Source: an uncultured Clostridia bacterium
GTDB taxonomy: Bacteria > Bacillota > Clostridia > Christensenellales > Aristaeellaceae
Assembly: GCA_934675735.1 (NCBI GenBank)
Contig: CAKURR010000012.1
Coordinates: 1 to 64,000, forward strand
Direction of reading: 5' to 3'
DNA: 64,000 nt
Shown here: positions 8,896 to 16,550 of the stretch, piece by piece
How positions within the stretch are numbered: position 1 is the stretch's first letter
Layout of the letters: each line of letters opens with the position of its first letter
Translations under genes and position numbers: made by a program
Notes under the pieces: generated by a model
What the model saw: the letters and a program-made list of their open reading frames with translations, nothing else
Told to the model about the DNA's origin: nothing
Database searches by the model: none

Positions 8896-10227
8896 GTGAA
8901 CAAAAACATTCGTCCCTTCATTCGGCTCTTCGCGTTTCTGCTGGCGTTTGTGCCCGTCGTGCTGCTGGCCGATACCTTTCTCATTCAGACGGATACCTTC
9001 GTCGCCCTGACGATGGACGAGCTGAAAACCCGCTGCGACATCGAGCTGGCGGTCGTCGGCTCTTCCATCGTGCGCGACCATTTCAACGCGCCGCTCATCA
9101 GCGAACGAACGGGCATGCAGGCGTTTTCCGCCGCCGTGCCGGGGCTGTCGCTGCAGGGCGAGCTGGCGCTGACGAGCGAATTGTATCGCCAAAACGACCC
9201 CGAATATACCGTGCTGGTCGTCGAGCCGTATAATTTCGACACCGCCAAGGAGGACCCCAACGCGCTTTACAAGCTCATGCCCTTTCTCAGCGACGCGGGA
9301 AACAAGATGACCTATTATCTCGACACCGCGCGGGAAGACGGCAAATACCTCGATCGCCTGCTGCTCTTCCGCGAGTTTGGCGCGCAGTCGCTTGCGGATG
9401 TGGCGAAAACCGCGGGGCTTCGGCTGAACGCCCGAAAAGAATATGAGCGGCTCAAGCCCACGATGGATGCGACCGTCTCCTACGCGGGCGGCGGCTTTCT
9501 GCGCCACACCAGCGATGAGAGCGCCGGGAGCCTGATTCGCGAAACCGTGCTCCGCGAGGAATACCCCGGCTACGTCTACGAGCTGTATGCGCCCTCCAAA
9601 GCGCTTCTGGCGCGCTATAAGGCACTCTGCGAAGAAAAGGGCAGCAAGCTGCTGGTCATCCTCTTCCCCAACCTGACGGCACACGCGCTGGCCGAGCCGG
9701 GCTTTCTGCCCTACGGCGAAAGCCTGATGGCCTACTGCCGCGAAAACGAGATTCCTTGCTACAATTTTCAATACGCCAAAACGGATTGGCTGCCCAACCT
9801 CGACAGCTATTATTACGACCTCTATCACATGAACGGCGACGGCGCGGATTTGTTCAGCGCGGCGTTTGCGGATTTCTTCAACGCTTACGCGCGCGGCGAC
9901 GACGTATCCGGCCTGTTTTACGCCGACAGCGCGGAATACCTCGCCTCGATTGACCGCATCACCAACGTCTGGCTGAGCGTCGGCGCGGGGCGCTATGTCG
10001 CCGACTGCAACCGCGGCACGCTCGTCACGCCGCTGTATCGGTTCGTCTCCGTCGCGGCGGACGGGCGCGAAACCCTGCTCCGGGATTACGGCGAAAACGC
10101 CGAGCTGGCCGCCGACCGCGTGCCGCAGGGCGAAACGCTTCGGGTTTACGCCGTGTCCCAGGGTCAGGAAAACGCCGAACCCGTGTGGTATGACCTGTCC
10201 GACCGCTCGCCGAGACTTGAATCTTGA
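8896..10227 (+). CDS. SGNH/DltD-like protein, tandem copy 2
   Basis: Predicted 443-residue paralogue of the preceding protein, sharing the anchor (FVPVVLLADTFLIQTDTF), VGSSIVRDHFNAPLI, VVEPYNFDT, YYLDTAREDG.YLDRL and DLYHMNGDGAD, so all presumed catalytic residues are kept. It lacks about 30 residues of the other copy's C-terminal region (the WIQTYRSGEAWNMAW stretch). The likely start is GTG at 8896 with GGGAGG upstream. Twenty bases separate the two genes. Two SGNH partners for one MBOAT suggests two transfer steps, two acceptors or a heterodimer; the sequence does not decide. Confidence 0.82.
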   Translation: MNKNIRPFIRLFAFLLAFVPVVLLADTFLIQTDTFVALTMDELKTRCDIELAVVGSSIVRDHFNAPLISERTGMQAFSAAVPGLSLQGELALTSELYRQNDPEYTVLVVEPYNFDTAKEDPNALYKLMPFLSDAGNKMTYYLDTAREDGKYLDRLLLFREFGAQSLADVAKTAGLRLNARKEYERLKPTMDATVSYAGGGFLRHTSDESAGSLIRETVLREEYPGYVYELYAPSKALLARYKALCEEKGSKLLVILFPNLTAHALAEPGFLPYGESLMAYCRENEIPCYNFQYAKTDWLPNLDSYYYDLYHMNGDGADLFSAAFADFFNAYARGDDVSGLFYADSAEYLASIDRITNVWLSVGAGRYVADCNRGTLVTPLYRFVSVAADGRETLLRDYGENAELAADRVPQGETLRVYAVSQGQENAEPVWYDLSDRSPRLES

Positions 10228-10245
10228 AGCGCAATCGGGTATAAT
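10217..10245 (+). promoter_or_regulatory. Internal sigma-A type promoter before the adenylation gene
   Basis: TTGAAT, a 17-nt spacer and a perfect TATAAT. The -35 lies inside the last codons of the second SGNH gene. A transcript would start near 10252 and run at once into the hairpin at 10258-10291. Confidence 0.65.
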
Positions 10246-10257
10246 GGAATAACGCAT

Positions 10258-10291
10258 AGCGGAACGCGCTTTCTGTGCGTTTCCGCTTTTT
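10258..10291 (+). terminator. Terminator or attenuator hairpin in the Dlt-like cluster
   Basis: AGCGGAA-CGC pairs with GCG-TTTCCGCT (one bulge) and is followed by TTTTTGATTTT. It can end transcripts from the MBOAT-SGNH part. Because it lies only a few bases after the predicted start site of the internal promoter, it could also attenuate that promoter. The rest of the leader (10292-10362) holds another short inverted repeat (CCGCCGC/GGCGGCG) and the RBS GAGGAAA. Confidence 0.6.
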
Positions 10292-10362
10292 GATTTTGAG
10301 CCCTCACCCTTCCGCCGCTCACAGGCGGCGAAGAGGTCATCTCTGTTAGAGGAAAGCATACG

Positions 10363-11907
10363 ATGAACAATCTGATTCTGGATTACATGGAGCAAACCGC
10401 CGCGCGTCTGCCGGAAAAAGTCGCCTTCGCCGACGAGCAGACTTCCGTCACGTTTTCCGCGCTCGTCAGCCGCGCGCGGAGGGCCGCAAGCACGCTGATT
10501 CGGCTCGTGCCGCCGCGCAGCGTCGTCGGCTTCTATATGGATAAGGGTGTGGAAACCATCGTGGGCTTCATGGGCGCGGTCTACGCCGGATGCGCGTATG
10601 CCCAGCTGAACCTCCGCCATCCGGCGCCGCGCGTGCGCGCGATGCTCGAAACGCTGGATACGCCGATTGTCGTGACCGACAGGGCGCACCTGACGCAGCT
10701 GGAGGACGTCAAGCCGCCCGCGCGCATTCTGCTCATCGATGAGCTGGAGGAAACGCCGCTTGACGAGGCCGCGCTTGCCGCCGTCCGCGCGCAGATGATT
10801 GACGCCGACCCGCTCTACGTCAACTTCACCAGCGGCTCGACGGGCACGCCGAAGGGCGTCGTCGTCTGCCACCGCAATGTGTGCGAGTTTATCCCCTGTT
10901 TTACGGAGACGTTCGCCATTACGGAGCGTGACGTGCTGGCCAATCAGGCGCCGTTTGACTTTGACGTATCCGTCAAGGATATTTACAGCGGCCTGTTCAC
11001 GGGCGCGCGCGTGGAAATCGTGCCGACGGCGTATTTCACCAACCCCACCAAGCTGATGGATTTCCTCTGTGACCGCAGCGTGACGCTGATGGTCTGGGCG
11101 GTCAGCGCGCTGTGCTTCCTGACGACGATGAACGCGCTGGCCTATAAAACGCCGACGACGCTTCGCGCCATCCTCTTCTCGGGCGAGGTCATGCCGATTA
11201 AGCACCTGCACAAGCTGCAAAAATATCTGCCCGACGTGCAGTACGTCAACCTCTACGGCCCGACGGAAATCACCTGCAACTGCACCTATTACGTCGTTGA
11301 CCGCGAGTTCGCCGAAAACGAGACGCTGCCCATCGGCGTGCCCTTCAAAAACGAGCGCATTCTGCTGCTCACGCCGGACGGCGGCGAGGCCGTCAAGGAC
11401 GGCGAAATCGGCGAGCTGTGCGTCAGCGGCACATCCGTCGCGCTGGGCTATTACAAAGACGCGGAGCGCACCGCCGCCTGCTTCACCCAAAACCCGCTCA
11501 ATACCGCGTATCTCGAGCCGATTTACCGCACGGGCGACCTGGTGAGGGTCAACGAGCGCGGCGAAATGGTCTATGTCTCCCGCAAGGATTTCCAAATCAA
11601 GCACATGGGCCACCGCATCGAGCTGAGCGAAATCGAGGTGCAGATGACCGCCGTGCCCGGCGTGGAGCGCGCGCTGTGCGCCTATCTGGCCGACAAGGGC
11701 AAGATTCTGGCCTTCTACACGGGCGAAGCGGATAAAGCGGCCATCACGGCCGCGCTGCGCGAAGTGCTGCCCGCCTACATGATTCCCAACCTCTTCATGC
11801 AGGTGGAGACGATGCCGCTTAACAAAAACGGCAAAATCGACCGCGCCGCGCTGCTGGAGCAATACGCCGCCGCGAAGGCCGCCAAAAAGGAGGCGCGACA
11901 TGGATAA
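10363..11907 (+). CDS. Amino-acid adenylation enzyme (DltA-like carrier ligase)
   Basis: Predicted 514-residue stand-alone ANL-family adenylation enzyme. It activates an amino acid with ATP and loads it onto a carrier-protein phosphopantetheine. Core motifs are intact: A3 FTSGSTGTPKGV, A4 PFDFDVSVKD, A5 NLYGPTEIT, A7 YRTGD, A8 KHMGHRIELSEIE, A10 NKNGKIDR with the catalytic lysine. The Asp of FDVSV aligns with the residue that binds the alpha-amino group in GrsA and DltA. Lys follows at the position aligned with GrsA 239, compatible with an acidic substrate, but this is weak evidence. It overlaps the decarboxylase gene by 8 bp. The substrate need not be D-alanine. Confidence 0.87.
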   Translation: MNNLILDYMEQTAARLPEKVAFADEQTSVTFSALVSRARRAASTLIRLVPPRSVVGFYMDKGVETIVGFMGAVYAGCAYAQLNLRHPAPRVRAMLETLDTPIVVTDRAHLTQLEDVKPPARILLIDELEETPLDEAALAAVRAQMIDADPLYVNFTSGSTGTPKGVVVCHRNVCEFIPCFTETFAITERDVLANQAPFDFDVSVKDIYSGLFTGARVEIVPTAYFTNPTKLMDFLCDRSVTLMVWAVSALCFLTTMNALAYKTPTTLRAILFSGEVMPIKHLHKLQKYLPDVQYVNLYGPTEITCNCTYYVVDREFAENETLPIGVPFKNERILLLTPDGGEAVKDGEIGELCVSGTSVALGYYKDAERTAACFTQNPLNTAYLEPIYRTGDLVRVNERGEMVYVSRKDFQIKHMGHRIELSEIEVQMTAVPGVERALCAYLADKGKILAFYTGEADKAAITAALREVLPAYMIPNLFMQVETMPLNKNGKIDRAALLEQYAAAKAAKKEARHG

Positions 11908-13057
11908 CCTCTTTTCCGTCGCCAATCGCTTCGGAACGCCGTGCTTTGTCTTTGACGAGGTTCGGCTGGAAGCGCGCATGCGCGCCGTGCGCGAAATCGT
12001 GCCGAAGGCCATCGGCCTGTGCTACTCGATTAAGGCCAATCCGTTTCTGATTGCCGCCATGCGCGGCCTGGTCGGCACGCTGGAGGTATGCAGCCCCGGC
12101 GAGCTGGAAATCTGCCATCAGATGGGCGTTTCGCCCGACGCGGTGCTCTTTTCGGGCGTGAACAAGACCCGCGCCGACGTGGAGCGCGCGATGGATTTGG
12201 GCGTGACCCGCTTCACCTGCGAATCGCCGCTGCACATCCGCCTGATTGATGAGGCGGCGCGCGCGCGCGGCAGGGTTTACCCCGTGCTGCTGCGGCTGAC
12301 GGCGGGTTCGCAGTTCGGCATGGACGAGCGGGATTTCTTCGCCGCACTCGACCGCCGCGCCGACACGCCGAATATCCGCATCGAAGGCGTACACTATTTT
12401 TCGGGCACGCAGCGCAAAAAGCTCGACGGCCAGCGCAGGGAGCTGGCGATGCTGACCGAACTGGCCGAAAAGCTGAAGGCAGATTACGGCATGCAGACCG
12501 TGCGCGTGGAATACGGCCCGGGGCTGTATTTTCCGTATTTCAACCATGAGGACCACAGCGACACGCTTGCGCCGCTTCGCGAGCTTGCGCCGGATTTGGG
12601 CGCGCTGGCCGGGCACTGCGAGCTAACGATTGAGATGGGGCGCTTTTTCGCCTCCGAGTGCGGCGCATACCTGACCCGCGTCATCGACACGAAGATGAAC
12701 TGCGGCACGGCCTACGCGATTGTGGACGGCGGCATTCACCACGTCAATTATCTGGGCGGCAACATGGGCATGCGCGTGCCGATTATCCGCCAATCCCCCG
12801 TTCGCGAAGGGGAGATGCAGCCGTGGGCGCTGTGCGGCAGTCTGTGCACGACGGCGGATGTTCTGGTGCGCAAAGCCGAGCTGCATCCGCTGGAGCAGGG
12901 CGACGTTTTGGCGTTCATGAATATCGGCGCGTATTCGGTGACGGAAGGGCCCGCGCTCTTCCTCAGCCGCGACATGCCTCGCATCGTTCTGCACGGCAGG
13001 AACGGCGACCGTCTGGCCCGCGACACCGTGCACAGCTGGGAACTGAACCACGAGTGA
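11900..13057 (+). CDS. Fold-type III PLP amino-acid decarboxylase of the Dlt-like cluster
   Basis: Predicted 385 residues of the alanine-racemase-fold decarboxylase family (LysA, NspC, ornithine decarboxylase, BtrK). Lys45 in CYSIKANPF should bind PLP; GVHYFSGTQ (His165) and EMGR (245-248) correspond to the family's H-x-H and EPGR motifs; Cys316 in CTTAD aligns with the catalytic Cys of CESGD. The gene overlaps the adenylation gene and precedes the carrier protein. BtrK, from butirosin biosynthesis, decarboxylates glutamate while it is attached to a carrier protein and is the closest mechanistic precedent I know. Whether this enzyme acts on the free or carrier-bound amino acid is open. Confidence 0.85.
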   Translation: MDNLFSVANRFGTPCFVFDEVRLEARMRAVREIVPKAIGLCYSIKANPFLIAAMRGLVGTLEVCSPGELEICHQMGVSPDAVLFSGVNKTRADVERAMDLGVTRFTCESPLHIRLIDEAARARGRVYPVLLRLTAGSQFGMDERDFFAALDRRADTPNIRIEGVHYFSGTQRKKLDGQRRELAMLTELAEKLKADYGMQTVRVEYGPGLYFPYFNHEDHSDTLAPLRELAPDLGALAGHCELTIEMGRFFASECGAYLTRVIDTKMNCGTAYAIVDGGIHHVNYLGGNMGMRVPIIRQSPVREGEMQPWALCGSLCTTADVLVRKAELHPLEQGDVLAFMNIGAYSVTEGPALFLSRDMPRIVLHGRNGDRLARDTVHSWELNHE

Positions 13058-13258
13058 CGTTTTGGGGCTTTGCCCCAAACCCCACCAGAAACCTGAGGTT
13101 TCTGGACTTCCCGCAGAAAGGCTTATACAAGCGCGAAGCGAAGATGGGGTTTGGGGATGAAATCCCCAAGCAGGTTTGGGCGGCAGCCCATCGTAACCCA
13201 ATCCAATCAAAAAAACGCAGTTTCAGAGCAGGATGCGAAGCATCCTACGATTGAAACG
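13057..13258. repeat. Mosaic repeat cluster (A, B and C modules) between decarboxylase and carrier
   Basis: 13057-13113 is an A module in minus orientation (GGGGC-TTT-GCCCC; core AGAAACCTGAGGTTTCT). 13131-13195 is a B module in plus orientation (GCGAAGCGAAGATGGGG, TTGGGGATGAAATCCCCAA, TTTGGGCGGCAGCCCA). 13216-13258 is a C module: outer arms GTTTCA/TGAAAC around GGATGC-GAA-GCATCC. Together they separate two genes that should act on one another's product. Nothing else coding is seen between 13058 and 13322. Confidence 0.75.
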
Positions 13259-13322
13259 TCTTTTGCGCAAAATCCACTTTTGGAATGTTCAATACAAAAC
13301 CATCATAAAGGAGCAAACAACC

Positions 13323-13553
13323 ATGCGTGACACCATTCTTGAAATCCTCGAGGACATCGGCGAGGACGTTGACTTTGACACCTGCGAAACCCTGATTGAC
13401 GACGGCTATCTCTCTTCGCTGGATATCATTCAGCTCATCGGCGCGCTGAACGACGAGTTCGATATCTCCATCCCCGCGACGGAAATCGTCCCCGACAACT
13501 TCAACAGCGTGGACGCGATGGCCGCGATGGTCGCGCGCCTGTCCGAGGAGTGA
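13323..13553 (+). CDS. Acyl/aminoacyl carrier protein (DltC-like)
   Basis: Predicted 76-residue acidic four-helix carrier protein. The 4'-phosphopantetheine attachment serine is Ser32 in GYLSSLDII; the usual Asp before it is replaced by Ser31, while Leu and Asp follow. The size matches DltC (about 78 residues) and BtrI. The ATG at 13323 has AAGGAG upstream; an in-frame extension to 13233 runs back into the C repeat and is rejected. Its stop codon is 5 bases before the aminopeptidase ATG, so the two are probably translated together. It should carry the amino acid activated by the adenylation enzyme. Confidence 0.85.
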   Translation: MRDTILEILEDIGEDVDFDTCETLIDDGYLSSLDIIQLIGALNDEFDISIPATEIVPDNFNSVDAMAAMVARLSEE

Positions 13554-13558
13554 TCGCC

Positions 13559-14866
13559 ATGAAACCGGAAGTCGCTTCTTTCCTCAACTATGTGGCCAAC
13601 GCCCCGACGGTGTTTCAGGCGACGCAGCAGGCCTGCGACATGCTGGAAGGCGCGGGCTTCACCCGCCTAAACGAGCATGAGACGTGGGCCATCGTTCCCG
13701 GCGGGCGCTACTTTGTGACGCGCAACCGCTCGGCAGTCGTCGCGTTTGCCGTGCCCGAAAATGGCTTCACCCACTGCCAAATCGTCGCCAGCCACGGCGA
13801 TTCCCCGACCTTCAAGCTCAAGGCGCATGCCGAGAGCGAAGCGGCGGGCGCGTATATCCGTCTGGACGTCGAGCGCTACGGCGGCATGATTATGTCTACG
13901 TGGTTCGATAAGCCGCTCTCCATCGCGGGCCGCGCGGTGGTGCGCGAAAACGGCAGGCTCGTCACCAAACTCGTCGATTTGGGCCGCGACGCGGCGCTGA
14001 TTCCGAATATGCCGATTCACTTCAACCGCGATATCAATAACGGTTACAGCTATAACCCCCAGGTGGATATGCTCCCGCTCTTCGGCGATAAGGACGCCAA
14101 GGGCGCGCTGAACGCCGAAATCGCCGCCAAGGCGGGCGTGGCCGAGGCGGATGTCGCGGCGTGCGATTTGTTCCTCTATAACCGCACGCCCGCCAGCGTC
14201 TGGGGCGCGCATGAGGAATTTTTCTCCTGCCCGCGTATCGACGATTTGGAATGCGCGTATACTTCCCTCGCCGCGTTCATCGCCGCCCCCGCGGTCAGCC
14301 ACGTGAACGTCTGCGCCGTGTTCGATAACGAAGAGGTCGGCAGTCTCTCCAAACAGGGCGCGGATTCCACGCTGCTGGGCGACGTGCTCAGCCGCGCGCT
14401 CGCTTCCCTCGGCCTGTCCGATGCGCAGAGCCGCGCGGCGCTGGCCGCCAGCTTCATGGTCTCGGCCGATAACGCGCACGCCGTCCACCCGAATCATCCG
14501 GAGAAATACGACGAACTCAACCGCACGTTCATGAACGGCGGCGTGGTCATCAAGCATAACGCCAATCAGAAGTATACCACCGACGCGGTTTCCGACGCGA
14601 TTTTCGCCGAAATTTGCGCCAAAGCGGGCGTGCCCGTGCAGCATTTCGCCAACCGCTCGGATATCCTCGGCGGCTCGACGCTGGGGAACCTCTCCAACGC
14701 CCATGTCTCGATGAATACCGTGGATATCGGCCTGGCTCAGCTGGCGATGCATTCCAGCTATGAAACCGCGGGCTGCGCCGATGTGGATTATATGATTCGC
14801 GCGCTGACGGCGTTCTATCAAACGAATGTCGCCACCGCCGCCGACGGCGATTACTCCCTCGCCTGA
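13559..14866 (+). CDS. M18 family aminopeptidase
   Basis: Predicted 435-residue metallo-aminopeptidase of family M18 (aspartyl aminopeptidase/ApeB type). Visible metal-ligand blocks include ASHGDSPTFK, FDNEEVGS with the catalytic Glu pair, and the C-terminal ANRSDILGGSTLG and VSMNTVDIGLAQLAMHSSYE. I use the ATG at 13559 with GAGGAG upstream rather than the GTG at 13550 that overlaps the carrier stop. It appears to be the last gene of the Dlt-like transcription unit. A terminator lies at 15020-15051. Whether it supplies an acidic amino acid to the cluster or is only co-transcribed is unknown. Confidence 0.9.
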   Translation: MKPEVASFLNYVANAPTVFQATQQACDMLEGAGFTRLNEHETWAIVPGGRYFVTRNRSAVVAFAVPENGFTHCQIVASHGDSPTFKLKAHAESEAAGAYIRLDVERYGGMIMSTWFDKPLSIAGRAVVRENGRLVTKLVDLGRDAALIPNMPIHFNRDINNGYSYNPQVDMLPLFGDKDAKGALNAEIAAKAGVAEADVAACDLFLYNRTPASVWGAHEEFFSCPRIDDLECAYTSLAAFIAAPAVSHVNVCAVFDNEEVGSLSKQGADSTLLGDVLSRALASLGLSDAQSRAALAASFMVSADNAHAVHPNHPEKYDELNRTFMNGGVVIKHNANQKYTTDAVSDAIFAEICAKAGVPVQHFANRSDILGGSTLGNLSNAHVSMNTVDIGLAQLAMHSSYETAGCADVDYMIRALTAFYQTNVATAADGDYSLA

Positions 14867-14985
14867 TTGCGCTCCCGCTCGTGGCGGTTCGCCGCCCTGT
14901 CCGCATGCGCGGATATGCGGCAGAGCGCAAACGCCAAGAGAATAATCGCCGCTATGCCGAAACAAACGGTAAAAGCCAGCAGCAT
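14851..14985 (-). CDS. Small single-pass membrane protein (44 residues)
   Basis: A minus-strand frame beginning MLLAFTVCFGIAAIILLAF gives one transmembrane helix and a short, strongly charged tail (HADRAANRHERERNQARE). GGGGTGG lies six bases before the ATG. The frame overlaps the 3' end of the aminopeptidase gene by 16 bases in convergent orientation. The membrane-helix-plus-basic-tail layout and the ribosome binding site make it a credible small gene. No function can be assigned. Confidence 0.5.
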   Translation of the reverse strand: MLLAFTVCFGIAAIILLAFALCRISAHADRAANRHERERNQARE

Positions 14986-15019
14986 GTTTCCACCCCCTGC
15001 TTTCAGTTTATCCGTTTTC

Positions 15020-15051
15020 GCGCCGTCCTATCGCAGGACGGCGCTTTTTTT
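15020..15051 (+). terminator. Strong rho-independent terminator
   Basis: GCGCCGTCCT and AGGACGGCGC form a 10-bp stem around ATCGC, followed by TTTTTTT. It ends plus-strand transcription about 150 bases after the aminopeptidase stop. Confidence 0.88.
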
Positions 15052-15194
15052 GCGCGAAGCGAAGATGGGGTTTGGGGATGAAATCCCCAAGCGGGTTTGG
15101 GCGGCAGCCCAACGTCCCCCATATCGCGAAGCGATTCATCCTCGGGAGTCAGGGAGCGAAGCGATTCCTGACTCCGACACAGCCGCTTTTATCC
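15052..15194 (+). repeat. Mosaic repeat: B module plus D hairpin
   Basis: 15052-15120 matches the B module at 13131-13195 almost exactly (TTGGGGATGAAATCCCCAA, then TTTGGGCGGCAGCCCAA). 15145-15194 repeats the D module of 5739-5792 (GAGTCAGG/CCTGACTC, CACAGCCGC, TTTTATCC). Here the B and D modules are joined directly, whereas at 5.7 kb D follows an A module, which shows that modules are exchanged. Confidence 0.75.
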
Positions 15195-15274
15195 ATCTTT
15201 CACTCCTTTCCGCTTTCTTTTCTTCGTTTTGAAATCGTCCTTCCCGTAAAATTCAAAATATCGTCTTCATTTGC

Positions 15275-15303
15275 TTGATTTTTCCGTTTCGTGCATGTAT
15301 AAT
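15275..15303 (+). promoter_or_regulatory. Sigma-A type promoter of the 5-oxoproline/D-glutamate module
   Basis: TTGATT, 17-nt spacer, TATAAT, ending 39 bases before the ATG of the DUF4392 gene. The RBS GAGGAGG lies between. Confidence 0.75.
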
Positions 15304-15342
15304 GAATCCATCTTTGCAAAAAGCGAATGAGGAGGCGGCTTC

Positions 15343-16407
15343 ATGAACCGCGATGAACTGGAAAAACGAAACGTGGGCGAAAATCTGGACGCCCTGATGA
15401 ACCTCGACCCGCGAGGCTACGGCGTATGCCGCATCCTCTACGCCGGCAGCCGCAAGGCCACGGGCGAACCGCTGACCATGCACGCCGCGCAGACGCTCGT
15501 GGACGCGGTCAAGCCCGGCGATTTGGTGTATATCCTGACCGGTTTCGTGCTCCTGCCGCATAAGGTGCCCGAGATGGACGGCATGGTCTCCACCATGCTG
15601 CTGGCCCGCGCGCTCGTGCTGGCCTTCGACGCTAAGCCCGTCGTCATCTGCCCGGCCGACTGCGTGCAGGCCGTCAAAAACTGCGCCGCTGTCGTCGGCC
15701 TGCATATCTATGAGGATATCGCCGCCGTGCGCGAACTGCCCATGAGCATGGGCGTGGTCAGCTTCACCAAGGAAGCGGGCCTCGCCGCCGAAATCGCCGA
15801 CGCCATTCTGGCGCAGGGCAAACCCGCCGCGGTCGTCTCCATCGAAGCGCCGGGCGCAAACGACGTGGGCGTTTACCACAACGCGGGCGGCATGGACGTC
15901 TCCGCGCTGGAAGCCAAAACCGACGTGCTTTGGGAAAAGCTGTGCGCGCTGGGCGTGCCGAGCGTGGCCATCGGCGACTTGGGTAACGAAATCGGCATGG
16001 GCAAAATCGCCGATCATATCCGCTCTTTCGTGCCCTTCACCGCGCACGGCGAATGCTGCTGCGGCTGCAAGGGCGGCATTTTGGCGCAGAGCACGGCGGA
16101 CAGCATCATCACCGCGACCTGCTCCGACTGGGGCTGTTACGGCCTGATGGCCGCGCTGGCGTATCTGATGCGCAACATCGACATCCTCCACACCGAAGAA
16201 ATGGAAGCCGAGGTCATGCGCGCCGCCTCCCGCAGCGGGCTTATCGATATGACGGGCTCGCTGCTGCCGGGCATCGACGGCTTCAACCTGAAGATGAACG
16301 TTTCCATCCTCAGCCTGATGCGCCAGTGCACCGATTACGCACTCCGCTATTCGCATAATTCCGACCGCTGGTTCGGCCCCGTTTTGGAAAAGCATTTCTT
16401 TGAGTAA
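15343..16407 (+). CDS. DUF4392 (D-glutamate cyclase-type) protein
   Basis: Predicted 354-residue cytoplasmic protein that I recognise as a DUF4392 family member, the family containing the catalytic domain of mammalian D-glutamate cyclase (D-glutamate to 5-oxo-D-proline). Features are GYGVCRILYAG, TGFVLLPHKVPEMDG, IGDLGNEIGMG and a conserved Cys cluster, GECCCGC, near residue 235. It stands first in a unit with all three 5-oxoprolinase subunits. That supports a product of 5-oxoproline that is then opened to L-glutamate. No signal peptide or membrane segment is visible. Confidence 0.8.
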   Translation: MNRDELEKRNVGENLDALMNLDPRGYGVCRILYAGSRKATGEPLTMHAAQTLVDAVKPGDLVYILTGFVLLPHKVPEMDGMVSTMLLARALVLAFDAKPVVICPADCVQAVKNCAAVVGLHIYEDIAAVRELPMSMGVVSFTKEAGLAAEIADAILAQGKPAAVVSIEAPGANDVGVYHNAGGMDVSALEAKTDVLWEKLCALGVPSVAIGDLGNEIGMGKIADHIRSFVPFTAHGECCCGCKGGILAQSTADSIITATCSDWGCYGLMAALAYLMRNIDILHTEEMEAEVMRAASRSGLIDMTGSLLPGIDGFNLKMNVSILSLMRQCTDYALRYSHNSDRWFGPVLEKHFFE

Positions 16408-16550
16408 CCCTTCCACCGCTGCGGCGGTCCCCCTCCCCTTAAAAGGGGAGGACGGGGGATTGGATTTTGTTTTCAAAAGCATCTTCGCGCCTTTTATCCC
16501 GCCCGCGGGCGGCAGAGGGGCGCGAAGCATGATATAAAGGACGTGACACT
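16408..16550 (+). repeat. Intergenic hairpin region between DUF4392 and pxpB
   Basis: Contains short inverted repeats CCGCTGCGG, CCTCCCCTT/AAGGGGAGG (16434-16451) and CCGCCCGCGGGCGG-like arms near 16500. No coding frame with a ribosome binding site is seen until AAAGGA before 16551. The CCCCTCCCC/GGGGAGG hairpin could stabilise or punctuate the operon mRNA but has no T-run. Confidence 0.5.

Noticed and set aside
8827..12012. A minus-strand open frame of over 1000 codons antisense to the SGNH and adenylation genes
   Set aside because: It mirrors GC-rich codon positions of the real plus-strand genes, is full of His/Arg/Ala/Gly in no family pattern, and has no RBS.
11900..13057. Housekeeping diaminopimelate decarboxylase LysA
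   Set aside because: Motifs place it in the same superfamily, but overlap with the adenylation gene and position next to a carrier protein argue for a cluster-specific substrate. LysA cannot be fully excluded without a phylogeny.
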